Positions 1 through 12,359 of a stretch of DNA of 64,000 nt are shown in pieces (positions within the stretch are counted from its first letter, which is position 1; each line of letters begins with the position of its first letter). The stretch lies in NCBI RefSeq assembly GCF_000208865.1, contig NC_018396.1, forward strand, positions 6,442,514 through 6,506,513. Direction: 5' to 3'. The translations under genes and the position numbers were made by a program. The notes beneath the pieces are model-generated. The model made no database searches. It was given only the letters and a program-made list of their open reading frames with translations, and had not been told where the DNA came from. This stretch comes from Neospora caninum Liverpool (taxonomy: Eukaryota; Apicomplexa; Conoidasida; Eucoccidiorida; Sarcocystidae).

Positions 1-2996
1 GCCGCTTTGTAGAAGAAGATCACACACAGCCAACTGAGCCGCGGGGGCCTCAAGGCACACGTAGCAAGAAAGTTCGTTAACAGAGGTAGATTCACGCTGT
101 ACTACGATTAAACATTGCAAGTAAGCATGGTGAGGCAAATCCGTCTCGCACGCTTTGGAGACCACCGATGAAGTTGTGTCGCAGGAGAGACCCTCCGCAA
201 TCAACACGCACCGCAGGACCGAGTTTGGAGTATCCCTTTTTGAAACCGCAATATGTTAACTTTTTCCACTATGACGGGACTCGTGAATACGATATGAACG
301 GGATGCACGCCGCCGTCCTGCCGCGTTCGGAAATCCGTATTGCTACCGTAGCCGCGCATTTTTACACGTACGGGACTGGTACTTGCACGTATGTGAAAGG
401 CACGGGCACGAAGGTCAGCTTCACGCTAAAATCCCAAACTGTGTAAGAGCTGTTGGCCCCCCCACACGCCACAGAGTCACTGGGACAAGGTGGTGACAGA
501 GTTAAGGCAGTGGTCCTACCGTTCAGTGTTGATGTCATGCATCCGATGTCCCGGTTCAGGCAGAACTTCAAGATATACCGGCCAGACTAGACTGAGCAGG
601 GAGAGAAATCGAGAACCTGCTACCAGCTTCTGTTATCCACGCACACCGCGTTTGGCGTCGTTACGCGTGTACTAGCGACAGGGCGACTTTAACTTCTATG
701 AACAAAGGAAATTGTGTTGTGTTTCCTGTTACATGAATTTTTGGTGTTATTGGATTGATCGGATCCCGACCGGTGTCGGAGTGGCATTCGTTCACCTGCA
801 CACAGTCTGCCCACCGGCATATGCGGCTTATCTCCGCAGCACTGTGTAACGTCTAGGATATCGGCGTGGTGGGCTTCGTACGGAAATGTCCGTCACAGAA
901 CTGTCGGCTACCGGAGCATTTCGTTGACATCCTTACCATCTCTTGTGCTACACCGGCGCACAATTGAGCACTCAGTGCAACGCGCGGAGTTCACCACGCG
1001 CTAGGTGGACAAGCGCCAGTGCGCCAGGTCATTTTCCAACTGGCTTCTTCCTCTCGCCCACTAACCCACCCTCTTTCAGAATTACACAGGCTTCTGCAGA
1101 CTCAGCTTCAGCGATACATACCTCAGTGAAACTTGGGAAACCAATCCGTAAAAACAACATAGATCCTGAAGCAGCCTCCACCTAGTGCATGTGATGTTAA
1201 AATCCGAAGCCTGCGGCGGAGGCTGTTCCGTGGGTTCCTGAATGCCTCAAAGCCACTCTTGTAGCACTTGCATGATGACGTACTTGTTGCCTCCACTGAA
1301 TGTATTTTCTGTTTTCTTTCCACTGTGTATTTAGTGTATCCCTAAAAAACTAAGAAACGCGATGTGACCGAAATCCAATGGCGAACTGAACGGTGGCAAC
1401 AGAGATGAGGCGAGACTGATCTGGCCTTGAAAGTTACCATTCTGTGGAGTGTCGTTCCTCTTCTCTTTTCTCGTACGCCCTCCAACGTCTCCTTCTCCGT
1501 CGTTTCGCTTTTGTTTCTCATGTGTATCTGAGAAGGCTTGCTGGTTCCACAAAACCCGCCACCCACTCTCGGGTGCTGCTCGGCAAGTCAAAAAAAGTCG
1601 CTAAAAGGTGAGCACCCGGACACTGTTACGTGCCTCCGCGTGCACGTCTCCACAGAGACACATTACGTGTATGGTGCCAACTGACACACACATTTTCTGC
1701 AGTCGAATGCAATGTTTTACTCTAACAAATACGACCAAGACATTCTGAACGTGAGGGCAAATCCTCACGAGATGAACCAGTTTACGAGGTAGAGGGTAGC
1801 GGAGCACGTAGCCCCATGGTTCGCGCTCTCGCATGGAAAAGCAAAACGATTGCTCCATTATCTCCCATGCCGCTCCCATTCACGCTCACAGATCGTACAG
1901 TCCAGAGACAAACACCATCATCGTCCCCCCGTCTCCTTCAGCCAACATAGTCAAGCCAGAAAAGAGGGCACCCGTTCCAGTTACCAAAAAAAGCATCCAC
2001 CACCTGAAAGCTGACAATCACGCTGCGAGGCGGGAGAAACCACCGACGCTAATGCCGTTCCGGATATAGGGCATGGCGCGTGTGACAGCCGCGAGGAGAC
2101 ACTTACCCGGCGTCCGTTGTAGTCGAAACGCCCTTCTTATTGTTTCTGTGCAACCTCCCTTGAGCTAGCCATTGTTTGTGATCGTTCTGTCGTGGAACGT
2201 ATTGCACAATGGGTCTTATGGAACAAAAAACTGGCACTGACTACGTTTTCTGGGTCGGATTCGCTCCATGAGCATGTTTACCAACGGTATTTCAATCTCC
2301 CTGTTCGCGATGCTCGTTGCTTTGCAATATGCGTGTACTGAGGCTGAAGGTCAGACATCGAAGAAAGCGAACGTGTTCACCGAAGCCAAACAACGCCCGA
2401 CGGCAGTCATCTCGGTGATCGGTACTCCAGGCCTGTACACTGCCCCTCAGAAAGTGACCCGCCTCCAATGAGGACGCGGTTGCAGTTGGACACTCTGCCA
2501 ACACATTCTCGTCGCCGCAGCACTGGCACCAACGAGTCTACTTGGAAACTTTCGCATATCCATGGGTGCTAAAAATCGAGATTAAGTCCTTCATGAATGC
2601 CGCCGAAGGATCCTTCATGCCGTGCTTCTGGCACGCTACAGCAGAATCACACGCGAACGCATTACCAGTAGGTAAGCAAACTTGCTAACAGCCATTTCAG
2701 GCAATAGGCATGAGCCTGTACGGGTGAATAAACAGCACAGGTTCTGAAACACCAATATATACTGGTACAGAGAAGCTACCACATCCGTGAGAAGATGGTA
2801 TCTTTGTGTGTCGCCAGAGGAGTGGGCAACAGTTACACTTGGCTGGTGCATAGTGGGAAAATACACACAGAAACACTCAGACCACAACTGCCAGGAAAAT
2901 GGACACACTGATGAGCACCGAAACCTTGGCTACGTCGACACTGGCGCATGTCCTCTTCAATTGATGGATCATGCAGATCTGCAGGAGCATTGTCAT
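1..2996. other. gene-poor stretch, no supported gene
   Basis: No open frame here has recognisable family similarity or a convincing splice chain. The longest ATG-started frames are 168-446 (92 codons) and 2268-2471 (67 codons, listed separately). Both strands carry frequent stops and base composition is balanced. The 3' untranslated region of the IF1-like gene that begins at 3626 on the minus strand must run into the right end of this stretch. Confidence 0.6.
2268..2471 (+). CDS. possible short secreted ORF with signal peptide
   Basis: This 67-codon ATG frame opens with a short polar stretch followed by a hydrophobic run (ISISLFAMLVALQYA, about residues 8-22) and a Cys-Thr-Glu-Ala region that could be a signal-peptidase site, leaving a mature part of about 40 residues. 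No family is recognised and the mature part has no cysteine framework. It could be the first exon of a spliced secreted protein, but I found no convincing downstream exon, or it may be chance. The only support is the signal-peptide shape and a true ATG. Confidence 0.15.
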   Translation: MSMFTNGISISLFAMLVALQYACTEAEGQTSKKANVFTEAKQRPTAVISVIGTPGLYTAPQKVTRLQ

Positions 2997-3626
2997 TTAC
3001 CGCAACGCCGACTTACCGAGAGTTATATCTCGCGCGATGGCGCCCAGCTCGGAGCTCATATGGTCCACTGAATATTTTGGGTCGTATTCTGGATGGTTCG
3101 CCAGCAAGTTGCGCAAAAGAGCCTCATCTGCATTCGAATTTGCAACAACAACGCACTGTATATGTGGCGCGGCGCGCTTCCAATGATCCAACTTGTAAAT
3201 ACTGGGACAGCTATACTGGAAAATTTGCATGTGGTACCAGCCAGAAGCGTGTGAAAACTGTTCAACGACTGCATCACCTTGAAGTATACACCACTCAGCA
3301 AGGGCGAACCCCGTTTCTTGCGACCATTAACTACGAATTAGTGCATGAACCACAGCCGAACGTGACCCACGTAAAGAAGTTTAGCAGATACCTTCTTTCT
3401 TGAAGTACACAGTCTCCTCTCCCGACCGCTTCTGGTCCATGAATTTGACACTGCTGAAATTTCGAGCCCCCAGAACCAGGCCACCTGGCGGCAACTTCAT
3501 CCGGTCTGTGCACCGGAAAAGGGACGAAGCGTCTGTTGTTTTGCTCTGTACGTCGCGTCGCCCACTCTCCAGTGCTGTCCTGGCCACACGCCGGAAGGCA
3601 ACTGCTACACAGGATGATGCCGACAT
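2997..3626 (-). CDS. probable mitochondrial ATPase inhibitory factor IF1-like protein, 2 exons
   Basis: Exon 1 is 3392-3626 and exon 2 is 2997-3127, separated by a 264-bp intron with a GTATCT donor and a TGCAG acceptor; both junctions are phase 1 and the join gives 121 residues. The N-terminus is Arg/Ser/Ala-rich with almost no acid (RRVARTALESGRR), like a mitochondrial presequence. The junction creates KRSGEETVYFKKEDEALLRN, which resembles the inhibitory helix of IF1 (basic residues, a Glu pair, an aromatic 'YF', Lys, then an amphipathic helix). IF1 binds the F1-ATPase at low pH and blocks ATP hydrolysis. The first in-frame ATG after an upstream non-ATG opening was taken as the start. A perfect GTAAGT donor occurs 21 bases before the stop, so the last few residues could be replaced by a further exon. 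The family call rests on a short motif. Confidence 0.5.
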
Positions 3627-6600
3627 TTTCTCATCCGTTTCCTGATTAGTGGCCTTTAGAAACTGAGGTCGATGCAGTGTTGTGGCTGTACACACGGAAA
3701 AGGTAGCGGAGGGGAACGTGCGGGGAACGCACTGCCACCAGGGATTAAAAATCAGTAAAAACAATGAGGCTTACGACGCAGAAACACAGGGCAGTGACGA
3801 TGAAACCGCATCGGGAGCAACACGGAAGTATTTTACAGCTTGTCTCGCTGAGGCCGATCAACACCGCGTGCTTTGCAGGCGCAACGCGTCCGCAAAATTG
3901 TGAGGGAATATAGATAGTCCTAATGCCAATCAAGAAGACTGCGAACACTGCGTGGTGCTGCACACAGACTAAAAGAAGATGTCTGTTACGAAAGCATCCA
4001 TAAATTTAACAGGACGCAGGTGCTGTGGAATATGGGTTTCTCGAGTCGGTTTTGCGTGTGACTCAGCTACTTAGTCCATTTCTCACATGGTTTTGAAACA
4101 CTGACGGACCGGTGCCTCGCCAGATTTAATGCATGCGCTCCGGCTAATCTGCAAACACGTTTCAGACACGTCAGGCAGCTCCGCTGTACCATCGCCCGAG
4201 AAAAAGCACAGCAGACACACTGTAGTCACGTGTCACCGCGCGCTGATGCGACGGGCTTCATGGTGGTTTGCTTTGCAACGGAAGGAAATGAAATAGTTCT
4301 CGGCAAAAAGTAACTATTTTGTGGCTCCTGCCGCCCACCGCTGTCAGCGTGTCGTCCAGTCTCACGGCGACCAGGCAGGAGGTAGCGTACGTTCATGGTC
4401 ACACTGACCGGTAGATGTCGCCTTGCAGTACCGTCCGCGGAGGCGTCCAACTATAAATTCCTCTCCAACTCAGCCCATTCTTTTGCATTGGCATGATAGT
4501 GTCAAAAGCAGCAGACAGGCGGAAGCGAGTGTATGGCATAATCGAAGAGAGCCCTCGGGTAGCTGCAGTTACTGTGGTCTGCACAGTCCACAATCACTGA
4601 ATTGTGCAACGCCACCCAGGGCTTAGTCGTATGCTTAAACCAGCGAACATAATATAATATGCAACTCCGTTCCTGGAAATCAAAAGAGCTTTCACTGATT
4701 GTATTTATGAAGTGTGATTAGTTCACCTAGCCAACACGACCCGGTTGTTTGAGAACAACCCAAGGGTTCTGTTGTGTGTATCGAGCTGTACAACAACATT
4801 TGTGGTGTTGGTGTTACAGGTGCCAGAAACATCAGAGAACAGGTTGCCACAAGCTCAGACATTTCAAGAGTGTCACCTTAGTTCTGTTGCGCACCTCTGC
4901 TTTGTTACGGCGTCCTTCCGAAGTCTCATCCAACAGTTTTCGGCCTAGAATACACTGCCGTGCCGCAGGCCATCCAACATGAGCATCGGCATCGATGGTG
5001 GTGGCTTGAGTCTACAGAGAGAAGTCCGGATTATTCGCTACAAGAACGCAAGAATGCAACTGTCTTCGCGTAGGCGAGACTCCAACGTGCGAGCATCCAA
5101 TAAAACGAAACCGCCGCGAGTGCCATTTCGGGCGGCTAGACCGTCAGCAGCTGTGCTCGGCTAGTCCTCTTGTCTGTACAAAGTATTTTCGGAACCGTGC
5201 CGAAGAGAAACCATCGCTGCACAATCGTGAAACGACCACCGCGGTGGTGTATGCTGCACACAGAGAGGGCTAAGGGGGTCACGTAACTACGCCGGAGAGC
5301 CATCCATGAAATTCCAACAGCTGCACTGCGTCTGTCACTTTCCATATTTTTGCCGTGGATCGGTAAACTGGTTGGGACAGTAGTTGTGCCCATAGGAACC
5401 CGAAGGGCCGCACGTCGACAGGCAAAACGCGTTGCTTCTATCCTGCTAGCCTGACAAAAAATTTGTTGCTAGATATGATTCTAAATGTCTGCTGGACCTG
5501 TTGTTTGCCATGGTTCACAAGGTGAGGCTGTAGAGTGCTGGATGAGGAAACAAGTCGTTGTCAGTGTGACTGATGTCACTTTTAAACGCCTGACACAGCT
5601 TTCGATGTAAAGCCGATATGTTTTTGTATATTTCTGGCTTCCGGAGCATCATTGGGACTCGTGAGTCCCTGATGGTGTATAGGGGCTGGGACAGACCCCG
5701 CTGCCACAAAGGGGGAATGGAATGCAGAAGCCCGAAAGAAACAGTCAATATCCCGGAGCAAAATCGAAACTTCAGCTCCAAGCCCCTGAGTGGAGTATGT
5801 GGCATCGCAATGCACGTCAATTTATAATTTTGGACCGCACTCGGAAGTTTTCGTGAATATGACGGTTGATTGTGCACGGCGTTCCAAAACTGGAAACACG
5901 AAGGTGTCCTTTAAGTCGTCGACCCCGTGTTCTCTGTTCGTAATCAATCTGATGGAAGGGTTATCCGAATTAGTCATTGTGGCTCCTTAGCCTTGCATGG
6001 CGCCTACACTATGTACCTAGCCGGAGTCTCGGTGCCTGCACAAATCGCACAGCGACACCGCCACTGACTCCCGCACACTTTACTCATCGCACTATGCGGC
6101 ACGCTTGCGAGAACCGCTACACGAAATGGCTATACGTGCGCACTGGCAAGCTTAGGTTTCCAGCTCAGTGATAAGTCACCTCCATCGTTGAACTGTCATG
6201 AAGTATGCCCCACGGAGCAGCGGCTGGGGTGAGACGTGCAATGGGAATCGCGAACACCACATCTGCAATGGGTAAACAGAGGCGAAAAGAGCTCGACGCG
6301 TCAGCCTTCGTCACATGCCGATGTAGCAGCTACGGGGAAGGCCTGGTATCGGCAGACGGGCCTTGCACAAGGCGCTAGCGAGATAGAGACGCGCCTGGCG
6401 GTCCGACCCAGAGATAGTCACTCAAACCGACTGCTACAGTTTCGAGTAGTTTCCCGTTCTCACACATACACGATGGTAGAGTCAGGCTGCCTGCTCCATT
6501 ATTTGTGTAATTCATCTTCCTGATGGAATCTAGCAAGTAACCCGTGGCTACTCTGGCTCACTTAGGGGGATTGTTTCTGTTTCTGTGCGGCCCTCTTCCT

Positions 6601-6789
6601 GCACATGATTCTGTGTGGCGGCGGCAGCCGGCTCGGATCATGAAAAAGGAAAGCGGATTGCGATGCGGTAATGAATGAGGTAAAGCATATAAATAGTATG
6701 AACGACCTCATGACACATAACGCGGTTCCACGAGACGGCTCGCCTTATAACTCTTTCGTGTTTCGTACGGTCTGGTAGCACGTTCAGCG
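3627..6789. other. intergenic, nothing recognised
   Basis: About 3.2 kb with no supported gene on either strand. Frames reach 120 codons (5515-5877 minus) but lack family resemblance, and that one overlaps two other frames of similar length. The left part should hold the promoter of the IF1-like gene and the right end that of the 6790 gene, where the sequence from about 6660 to 6780 is locally AT-richer (TATAAATAG-like at about 6688). Confidence 0.6.
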
Positions 6790-7890
6790 ATGGGTACGGA
6801 CGAGTGGCCCGAATATGCCGGTGGAGAGGCCACCGGTTGGGCCAGTAACCGTGATTTCAATGGCTTCAATGAGGAGGATGATTATTTGCGTAGTTATGGT
6901 AAAGCTACCAAAGAAGCCTTATCGTCGACACGTTATTTTTCGAAAGGTATCTTGACAAAGAGCAAGGATCCTCGTACGCAGAAGCTGAAGCAGCTGATAC
7001 GTCTCGTTGCGGTGGTTGCTGTGATTGCTGGGTTGGTTACAGTCGGTGTGAAAACTACGTCTGTGCTGAGGGAGGTTTCCACCAGACAGACTGCTACAGA
7101 AGAGACGAAGAAACAGCTTGACGCCGAGATGTCCCTTGATCAGGCGTACCTGGACCGTGCAAACGACATTGAACAGCGAATCGAGCAGAAGAAGGCACAG
7201 ATCACGGAGCTGGAACATCATCTTCCCGATGAAGTTGCCGATGAACATCGCCCACAGACATGGAAACACAAGATGAAGAAGATGAACATCAAACAGGCGT
7301 TTGGGTCCCTGAGTAGGAACAAACGCAAGAAGCACCAGTCACTAAATTTTCTGCCTCGTTTTCTTCCTCCTCCTCCCTCTGACGAAGCACAACAGCCGGT
7401 GTCATCAGGGACGCAGCACCCAGCCTCGATGGTGGAACCTATCTATGAAACAATTCTCCCGTCACGTTTATCTGACGCTTCCGCTCACTCGTCAAGCGGT
7501 GGCAGTCTAGGAGACCCATTTCGCAACGTTGTTTACAAGATTGAAGATGAAATGAGACTTGTAAGTAAGGAAGAGTCTCAGTGGCAAAAGAAGCACGACT
7601 CAGTTCGAGCCCGTTTTAAGGAAGCCATCGGTAAGCATCATCCCGAAAGTGGACCCCACGGACAAATGTGGAAAATGGCTGAAGAAATCCAAGTTCCGGG
7701 AACTCACCCAGATGCGCAAGAATGGTTAGACACACCTAAGAAGTCTACACCTGTAAAAGACTTTTTCCGCAAATATATGAGACCGGCAGTGTCCCGTCTG
7801 CTAGAGGAAAGAGAACCCGAAGTTAAAAGAGAAATAGCAGCGGAGAGAGAGAAACTAGTTGAGCTAGAAAGACTTACGGGTGATGAGTGA
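6790..7890 (+). CDS. intronless single-span membrane protein with coiled coils, unknown function
   Basis: One uninterrupted 366-residue frame from ATG to TGA. Residues 1-67 are polar with a Trp/Gly/Asp/Glu-rich start and no signal peptide. About residues 69-88 form one hydrophobic helix (IRLVAVVAVIAGLVTVGV) preceded by Lys/Arg, so a signal-anchor topology is likely. Residues 95-145 are rich in Glu/Lys/Gln with heptad spacing, and the last 30 residues (ending LERLTGDE) look coiled as well. A short proline run lies near residue 193. The central region is Ser/Pro-rich and probably disordered. No family is recognised; the shape fits a coccidian-specific membrane or secreted-organelle protein, but that is inference. 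Both flanks are gene-free for more than 3 kb, so there is no context clue. Confidence 0.75.
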   Translation: MGTDEWPEYAGGEATGWASNRDFNGFNEEDDYLRSYGKATKEALSSTRYFSKGILTKSKDPRTQKLKQLIRLVAVVAVIAGLVTVGVKTTSVLREVSTRQTATEETKKQLDAEMSLDQAYLDRANDIEQRIEQKKAQITELEHHLPDEVADEHRPQTWKHKMKKMNIKQAFGSLSRNKRKKHQSLNFLPRFLPPPPSDEAQQPVSSGTQHPASMVEPIYETILPSRLSDASAHSSSGGSLGDPFRNVVYKIEDEMRLVSKEESQWQKKHDSVRARFKEAIGKHHPESGPHGQMWKMAEEIQVPGTHPDAQEWLDTPKKSTPVKDFFRKYMRPAVSRLLEEREPEVKREIAAEREKLVELERLTGDE

Positions 7891-9559
7891 GGATATGGAA
7901 GGTTCCATGAACGATTTCACTTGCTTCCCCGGCTTTTTTCCGTGTAGATTCAGAGGGTTCATCATGATAGGCTACGCCGGCGACGTCACAGTGACGAAGG
8001 GGTGGAAGCGACGTTTGGCGCTTCAGAGTCGCAACTGTGTCACTGCTGGATCTGGGGAGGAACCCGTGAGAGAAACCTATACTTGTTGTTCTCTGCCTCC
8101 TCACGTTTAAACCTGGTGAAATGCAGCACCTAGAACGTTCTCGCCCCTCCTACCCCTCGTGTGAATCTGTATGTATGGAGCAGTGCCATCGCCCGAGTAA
8201 TTTGTTTTCCTACGGATAGCTAAGACCAGCGGTCTGTAGAGTCTCTGAGCGGCATTCTTCCCAGTGTTTCACGCTGTGCTTGTTCTTTGGAGCGTCTCCA
8301 TTCTAACCATGCCGCAGCAGTTATGGCCCGTTCGTCAACAAGCAGATGGATAGACTCACAGACATCCAAAATCAGTATTCGAATTTGTGTGGGCGGCTTT
8401 GCAGGGGCACGGTGTTTTTTTGTTGTTTCTTTCTCGCCATGCTCAATGAGGACTGACGAGTGAAGGTTTCTCTTTTGAGAGTCCGTGCACCCTTGTTTGA
8501 AATTACGTTCTAAGTGCTGCAGATGTCGGAATTAACCTACATCTTGGCTGCAGCTCTGCAGGGACCACGAACCATCACCCTCTGTGCTCGGCGAACAGAC
8601 GTTACCTCTCTTCTACGACGATTGTTTCAGCAATGCAGCGAGATGATTGTTGGGAAGCATGGCTCACCCGATTTAAAAACTCGGAATGAAGCCCCAGATT
8701 CTCCTGGTTGAACAAAGTTACTGCATACAGCCAGAGACCACCGACAAGAATTCGGTTGACATGGCGGCAGCACCAGTGCAATGCAAGCGGAGACCCTCGG
8801 TTTCGTGTGTGAGCCAGTGCTACAATGGTATGAGGCACATCAGCATGGCTACCCAACGTCACAATTGACAACTTCTCCCCACAAGGTGGACCAGTTAGTG
8901 CATCCTCCTCCTTGTGCCAGGAACCTGTCGGCACGACCGAAAACTTCCAGTTTTTACGTGAAGCCGAGGTTAGTCGTCACGGGAAGAAAGACACCAAAAG
9001 CAGGAAACAATATGTGCGTTCAGAACGTGAAAATTGGCCTCGACAATACCAGACTTTTCAAATCCGTACGCGGTGTCGAACTCTGCAGGCCCTACGGGGA
9101 GGCCAGAACATCTGAAAATGGATATGACCTGGAACGCTGACAGTAGGGCCGGCCCTGAGCGCGTAAGAAGAAGGTACTGTTTACTGCTGTTCATTTGACA
9201 GTGTAAAAATAAACGGCTAATATCTGCATACATGTAACGGATGCTAAACGACGATCATAGTGAGTTGGATTAGTCTTCTGAAACCAATCGGGGAGAGTCT
9301 TTCACGCTAATTTCGTTCGCATTTTCCTTCACTAAAAAAGCATATCTTGCTGACACGATTTATTTCGCACTGGTATCATTTGGAACGGTGTATGAACGGC
9401 ACCGAAGGCATCGCTGCGATGCGGTTCTTGGAAGACTAGAAGATCTGAGGTTTTCGCCCGAGACATTCAGCACCCTCTACATGTTACGTTCCAACTGCCA
9501 GTTTTGAAACACAATCAAAGAAGTAAAGACGACACTTCGTATTTAACAGAGATGTATAT

Positions 9560-9735
9560 CTACAATTTCAAGAAAATGATTAATTATCCAATAAAGGCTT
9601 TGTGTTACTGAACCATTGATATATTGAATGACACTTGTAAACAAAATTCAGTTTAAATTATTTTAATATACTGTTCATAAATAATCATTGTATATTGAAC
9701 GAAGCTTAGAGTGAATAATTAATGAAGTAACGTGT
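9560..9735. other. AT-rich island
   Basis: By eye this stretch is roughly three-quarters A+T, in clear contrast with balanced flanks. It contains runs such as TTTAAATTATTTTAATATA and TGAATAATTAATGAAG. All frames are short and full of stops. It is not a simple microsatellite. It could be an organelle-derived insert, a structural region or an old repeat; the sequence does not decide. Confidence 0.5.
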
Positions 9736-10542
9736 TAGATGTCGTAGTTTGTGTGCCGTTCCACCGGCGTTGATGAGTACAAAATCGTGTGCTGCTGCTG
9801 TGTATCCGGTTGTGGGTCTCGAGTGACGCTGGTAGAGTGATCACGATGGAAGGCTGGTTGATTATTGCATTACAGAAGTGGATGGTAACGTCCTGGATAT
9901 GGATCGACCAAGTTCTTTATGATTGCTGTACACCACCACCCCTCTGGACTGCCCGACGGTTAGACCCTGAGCATACATCCCTTAAATCAGAAACAGGATT
10001 GGACTGCTGGATTAGCTCTTGAAGGTCTCTGTTTACATCGGGTGTTCACGTTTGTTTGTGGTACGAAGGTGCTTTTGATAGGTTAAAGCGTTCGCACGAG
10101 TCGGACACGACAACGAACTGCAAATAGTGCCACTACAGCATTTGACTGTCTGCTTCTGAGAACCTGGACGGCATAAGGTCTCCAATACATGGTTCTTCTC
10201 GACGAGGTCGGTAGCGGCGCTTATTCACAGGGAACCCAACTGCTTCAATTGCGTGAGTGGCTGCGAGTTTCACTTGAGGAAGCTTGAGGCGACAAATCGA
10301 AACACGATTCATTCTGCCTGGGGATTCTTTTGATGCCAGGCGACAGCCAGGTGTCTTGACGAGGCTCATAAAAAGCAATAGATTCCGCGGTTGTATATCG
10401 AGGAGCCAAGGTTGGAAGGCGCAGCTGCCTTTTAGAGATACGTACAGAGGCTCGAGCTCCTTGTCTGGCACTGCCCTGTATTCCTCTGTTTTCAGAAAAG
10501 ACCCAGTACAATGCCTTCTCAGACGTAAGCTGAAATGCAAGC

Positions 10543-10920
10543 ATGAATCCATGCCTCGCCGACGAGCCAAACGACTCTGCGTATCTCGCCCCATATCAGA
10601 CTGGACTCTATGGCACTAACGTTGTACCACTTAGCGCGGAACTTTACCCTCAATGCCTTCGAAGATGTCAGGTAGACGGAGTGCACGGAGAAAATCCTGA
10701 AGCATGCGTAGAGGAACATAATCGTGTTGCTGGGAGACATGTATTGCACGTTTGCTTAAGCCTAACAGAAAAGCGACATATGTGTAAAATGGGTAATTCT
10801 AGGAAAGGTGAGACTTTCTACATTCATTTTATCGAGGGAGGCTTGTCCCCTGGCAGCGGGCAGACGCAATGCGATGCCACCCTGCCAGTGGTTTCAAGCG
10901 GCCTCCTTCATCGCTCTAAC
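10543..10920 (+). CDS. weak candidate small spliced gene, Cys-rich
   Basis: An ATG frame from 10543 reads through LYPQCLRRCQ and meets a GT donor after codon 43 (10671). An acceptor after CCTAACAG near 10768 and a second tiny intron ending CCTGGCAG near 10856 can be joined in phase to give a product of about 75 residues with a CX3C pair and two further Cys. That would suit a small mitochondrial intermembrane-space protein, but no family is recognised. A 145-codon unspliced frame occupies the same place. This is offered only as a candidate. Confidence 0.15.
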
Positions 10921-12359
10921 GACATTGCTCAGTTCCTGAGAGCTCTACAACGCCTTTCACATCCTGGGAATGGGAAATAGATTCATAAACGGCTCGGATG
11001 CTTATGGGGCAGTAGACACAGACTTCATAAAAACTTTCACTTTCTGTGTCTCGCCCGCGCAGCGTAAGTACCAAAGATGCTTGTTAGTGCACTTGAAAAT
11101 CGTTGTCGTCGCAAAAGTAGAACTATCTTCAAAATATCTAAAAAAATATCCGTCGTTGTATGCATGCAGCTATCCTCAGAAGGGTACTACCAATTTGCAA
11201 CATGTGTCGTCAGCCTGAGAGTACGACTTTGAGTGTCGGGATTCCATAGATTTGCATATACGCATTAATCCATCAGCGCGTTTCTTTTGGGGGTAAGTGG
11301 TAATGAGTCCTCCATTTTTCGGGGCTTTCACAATTCAATTGTAAGGGAAATTTAGCAGGAAGCTCGCTTAAACATGCGGACGCTGCAGATGTGGCGGATG
11401 GAGAGTTGAACAGTTATCAGAGTTCTGCTGGCGTATATGCGACTCGCTCAGATGCAATCTTCGATTTCTAATGCTTTGCAGAGGCTGTGCTATTGGCGAA
11501 ATCAACTCGCAGAAGGATACTGAGGCGGGGGCAAACAAATGGTGACGCTGCGTTGGCGTATCGAAAATAGGGAGGGAAGTACTACACTGCATCTGAGGCA
11601 GTTGTTGGTTCACACGAACTGCGTTTCACTCTAGAGAATAGACTTTAAGAATAACGTCGTGTGGATGACAGCGAGTCACCCCGGTCACCGGGTATCTACC
11701 GAAATTTGAAGCTGCCGACGGGTCTCATCCGGCGCAAAATCCGCGCATGCATCCCGCATGCAAGCGATTTGGGTTTTTCATCCTGGCAACTCAACAGGAA
11801 GAATAAACAAAACTCGATTGATATGTTGTATATCCGTTGTGGATTCCACTCAAGGTACCTGTTCCCTTTTTCTGCTTTTGGTCGTATTGATATTGAGTTG
11901 CAAAAGCGGAGCCTCTCTCTCTCAACCTGCCCCCCGCCCGCCCTGTGCGGCGCCGCTTTTTTTCATCACAACGGTCTACTGTCCGATCCTCTATTCTAAT
12001 ATCGCACCACTTTCAGCTTCTACATACTTTGTTAGTGTCGCCGTCTGAGCTTTCGTTCTCACTCGCGAAATATGGACTGCCCATCGCCTGTTGCAGCACG
12101 ACGACCCGCCCGTCAATCTTGACGCTGGAGGAGGCCCGTGTGCCAGCGGGAAGTGTGTCGCGACGAAGTCGGGTGTCTCGGGATTAGGAAATAGCACGCA
12201 CGCCGGGTGTCTCTTCTTCAGTCTCATGACGTCTCATTGTGACTGGAACGCTCCTTTCTTCGATTGTCTGCCGGTTGTAGCGTCAGGCAGAGATCTCCAG
12301 CTTGTGTGTCTGTCCCAAATTATTTCAGGACACATGTCACGCCCTGGCTGTCGCACCGG

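Larger units (their letters stand above)
7891..12359. other. gene-poor 4.5 kb
   Basis: No well-supported gene. It contains an AT-rich island at 9560-9735 and a weak spliced candidate at 10543-10920, both listed separately. Other frames (for example 10133-10594 minus, 153 codons) overlap frames of similar length on the opposite strand and show no family similarity. The right end should contain the 5' leader of the gene at 12360. Confidence 0.55.
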
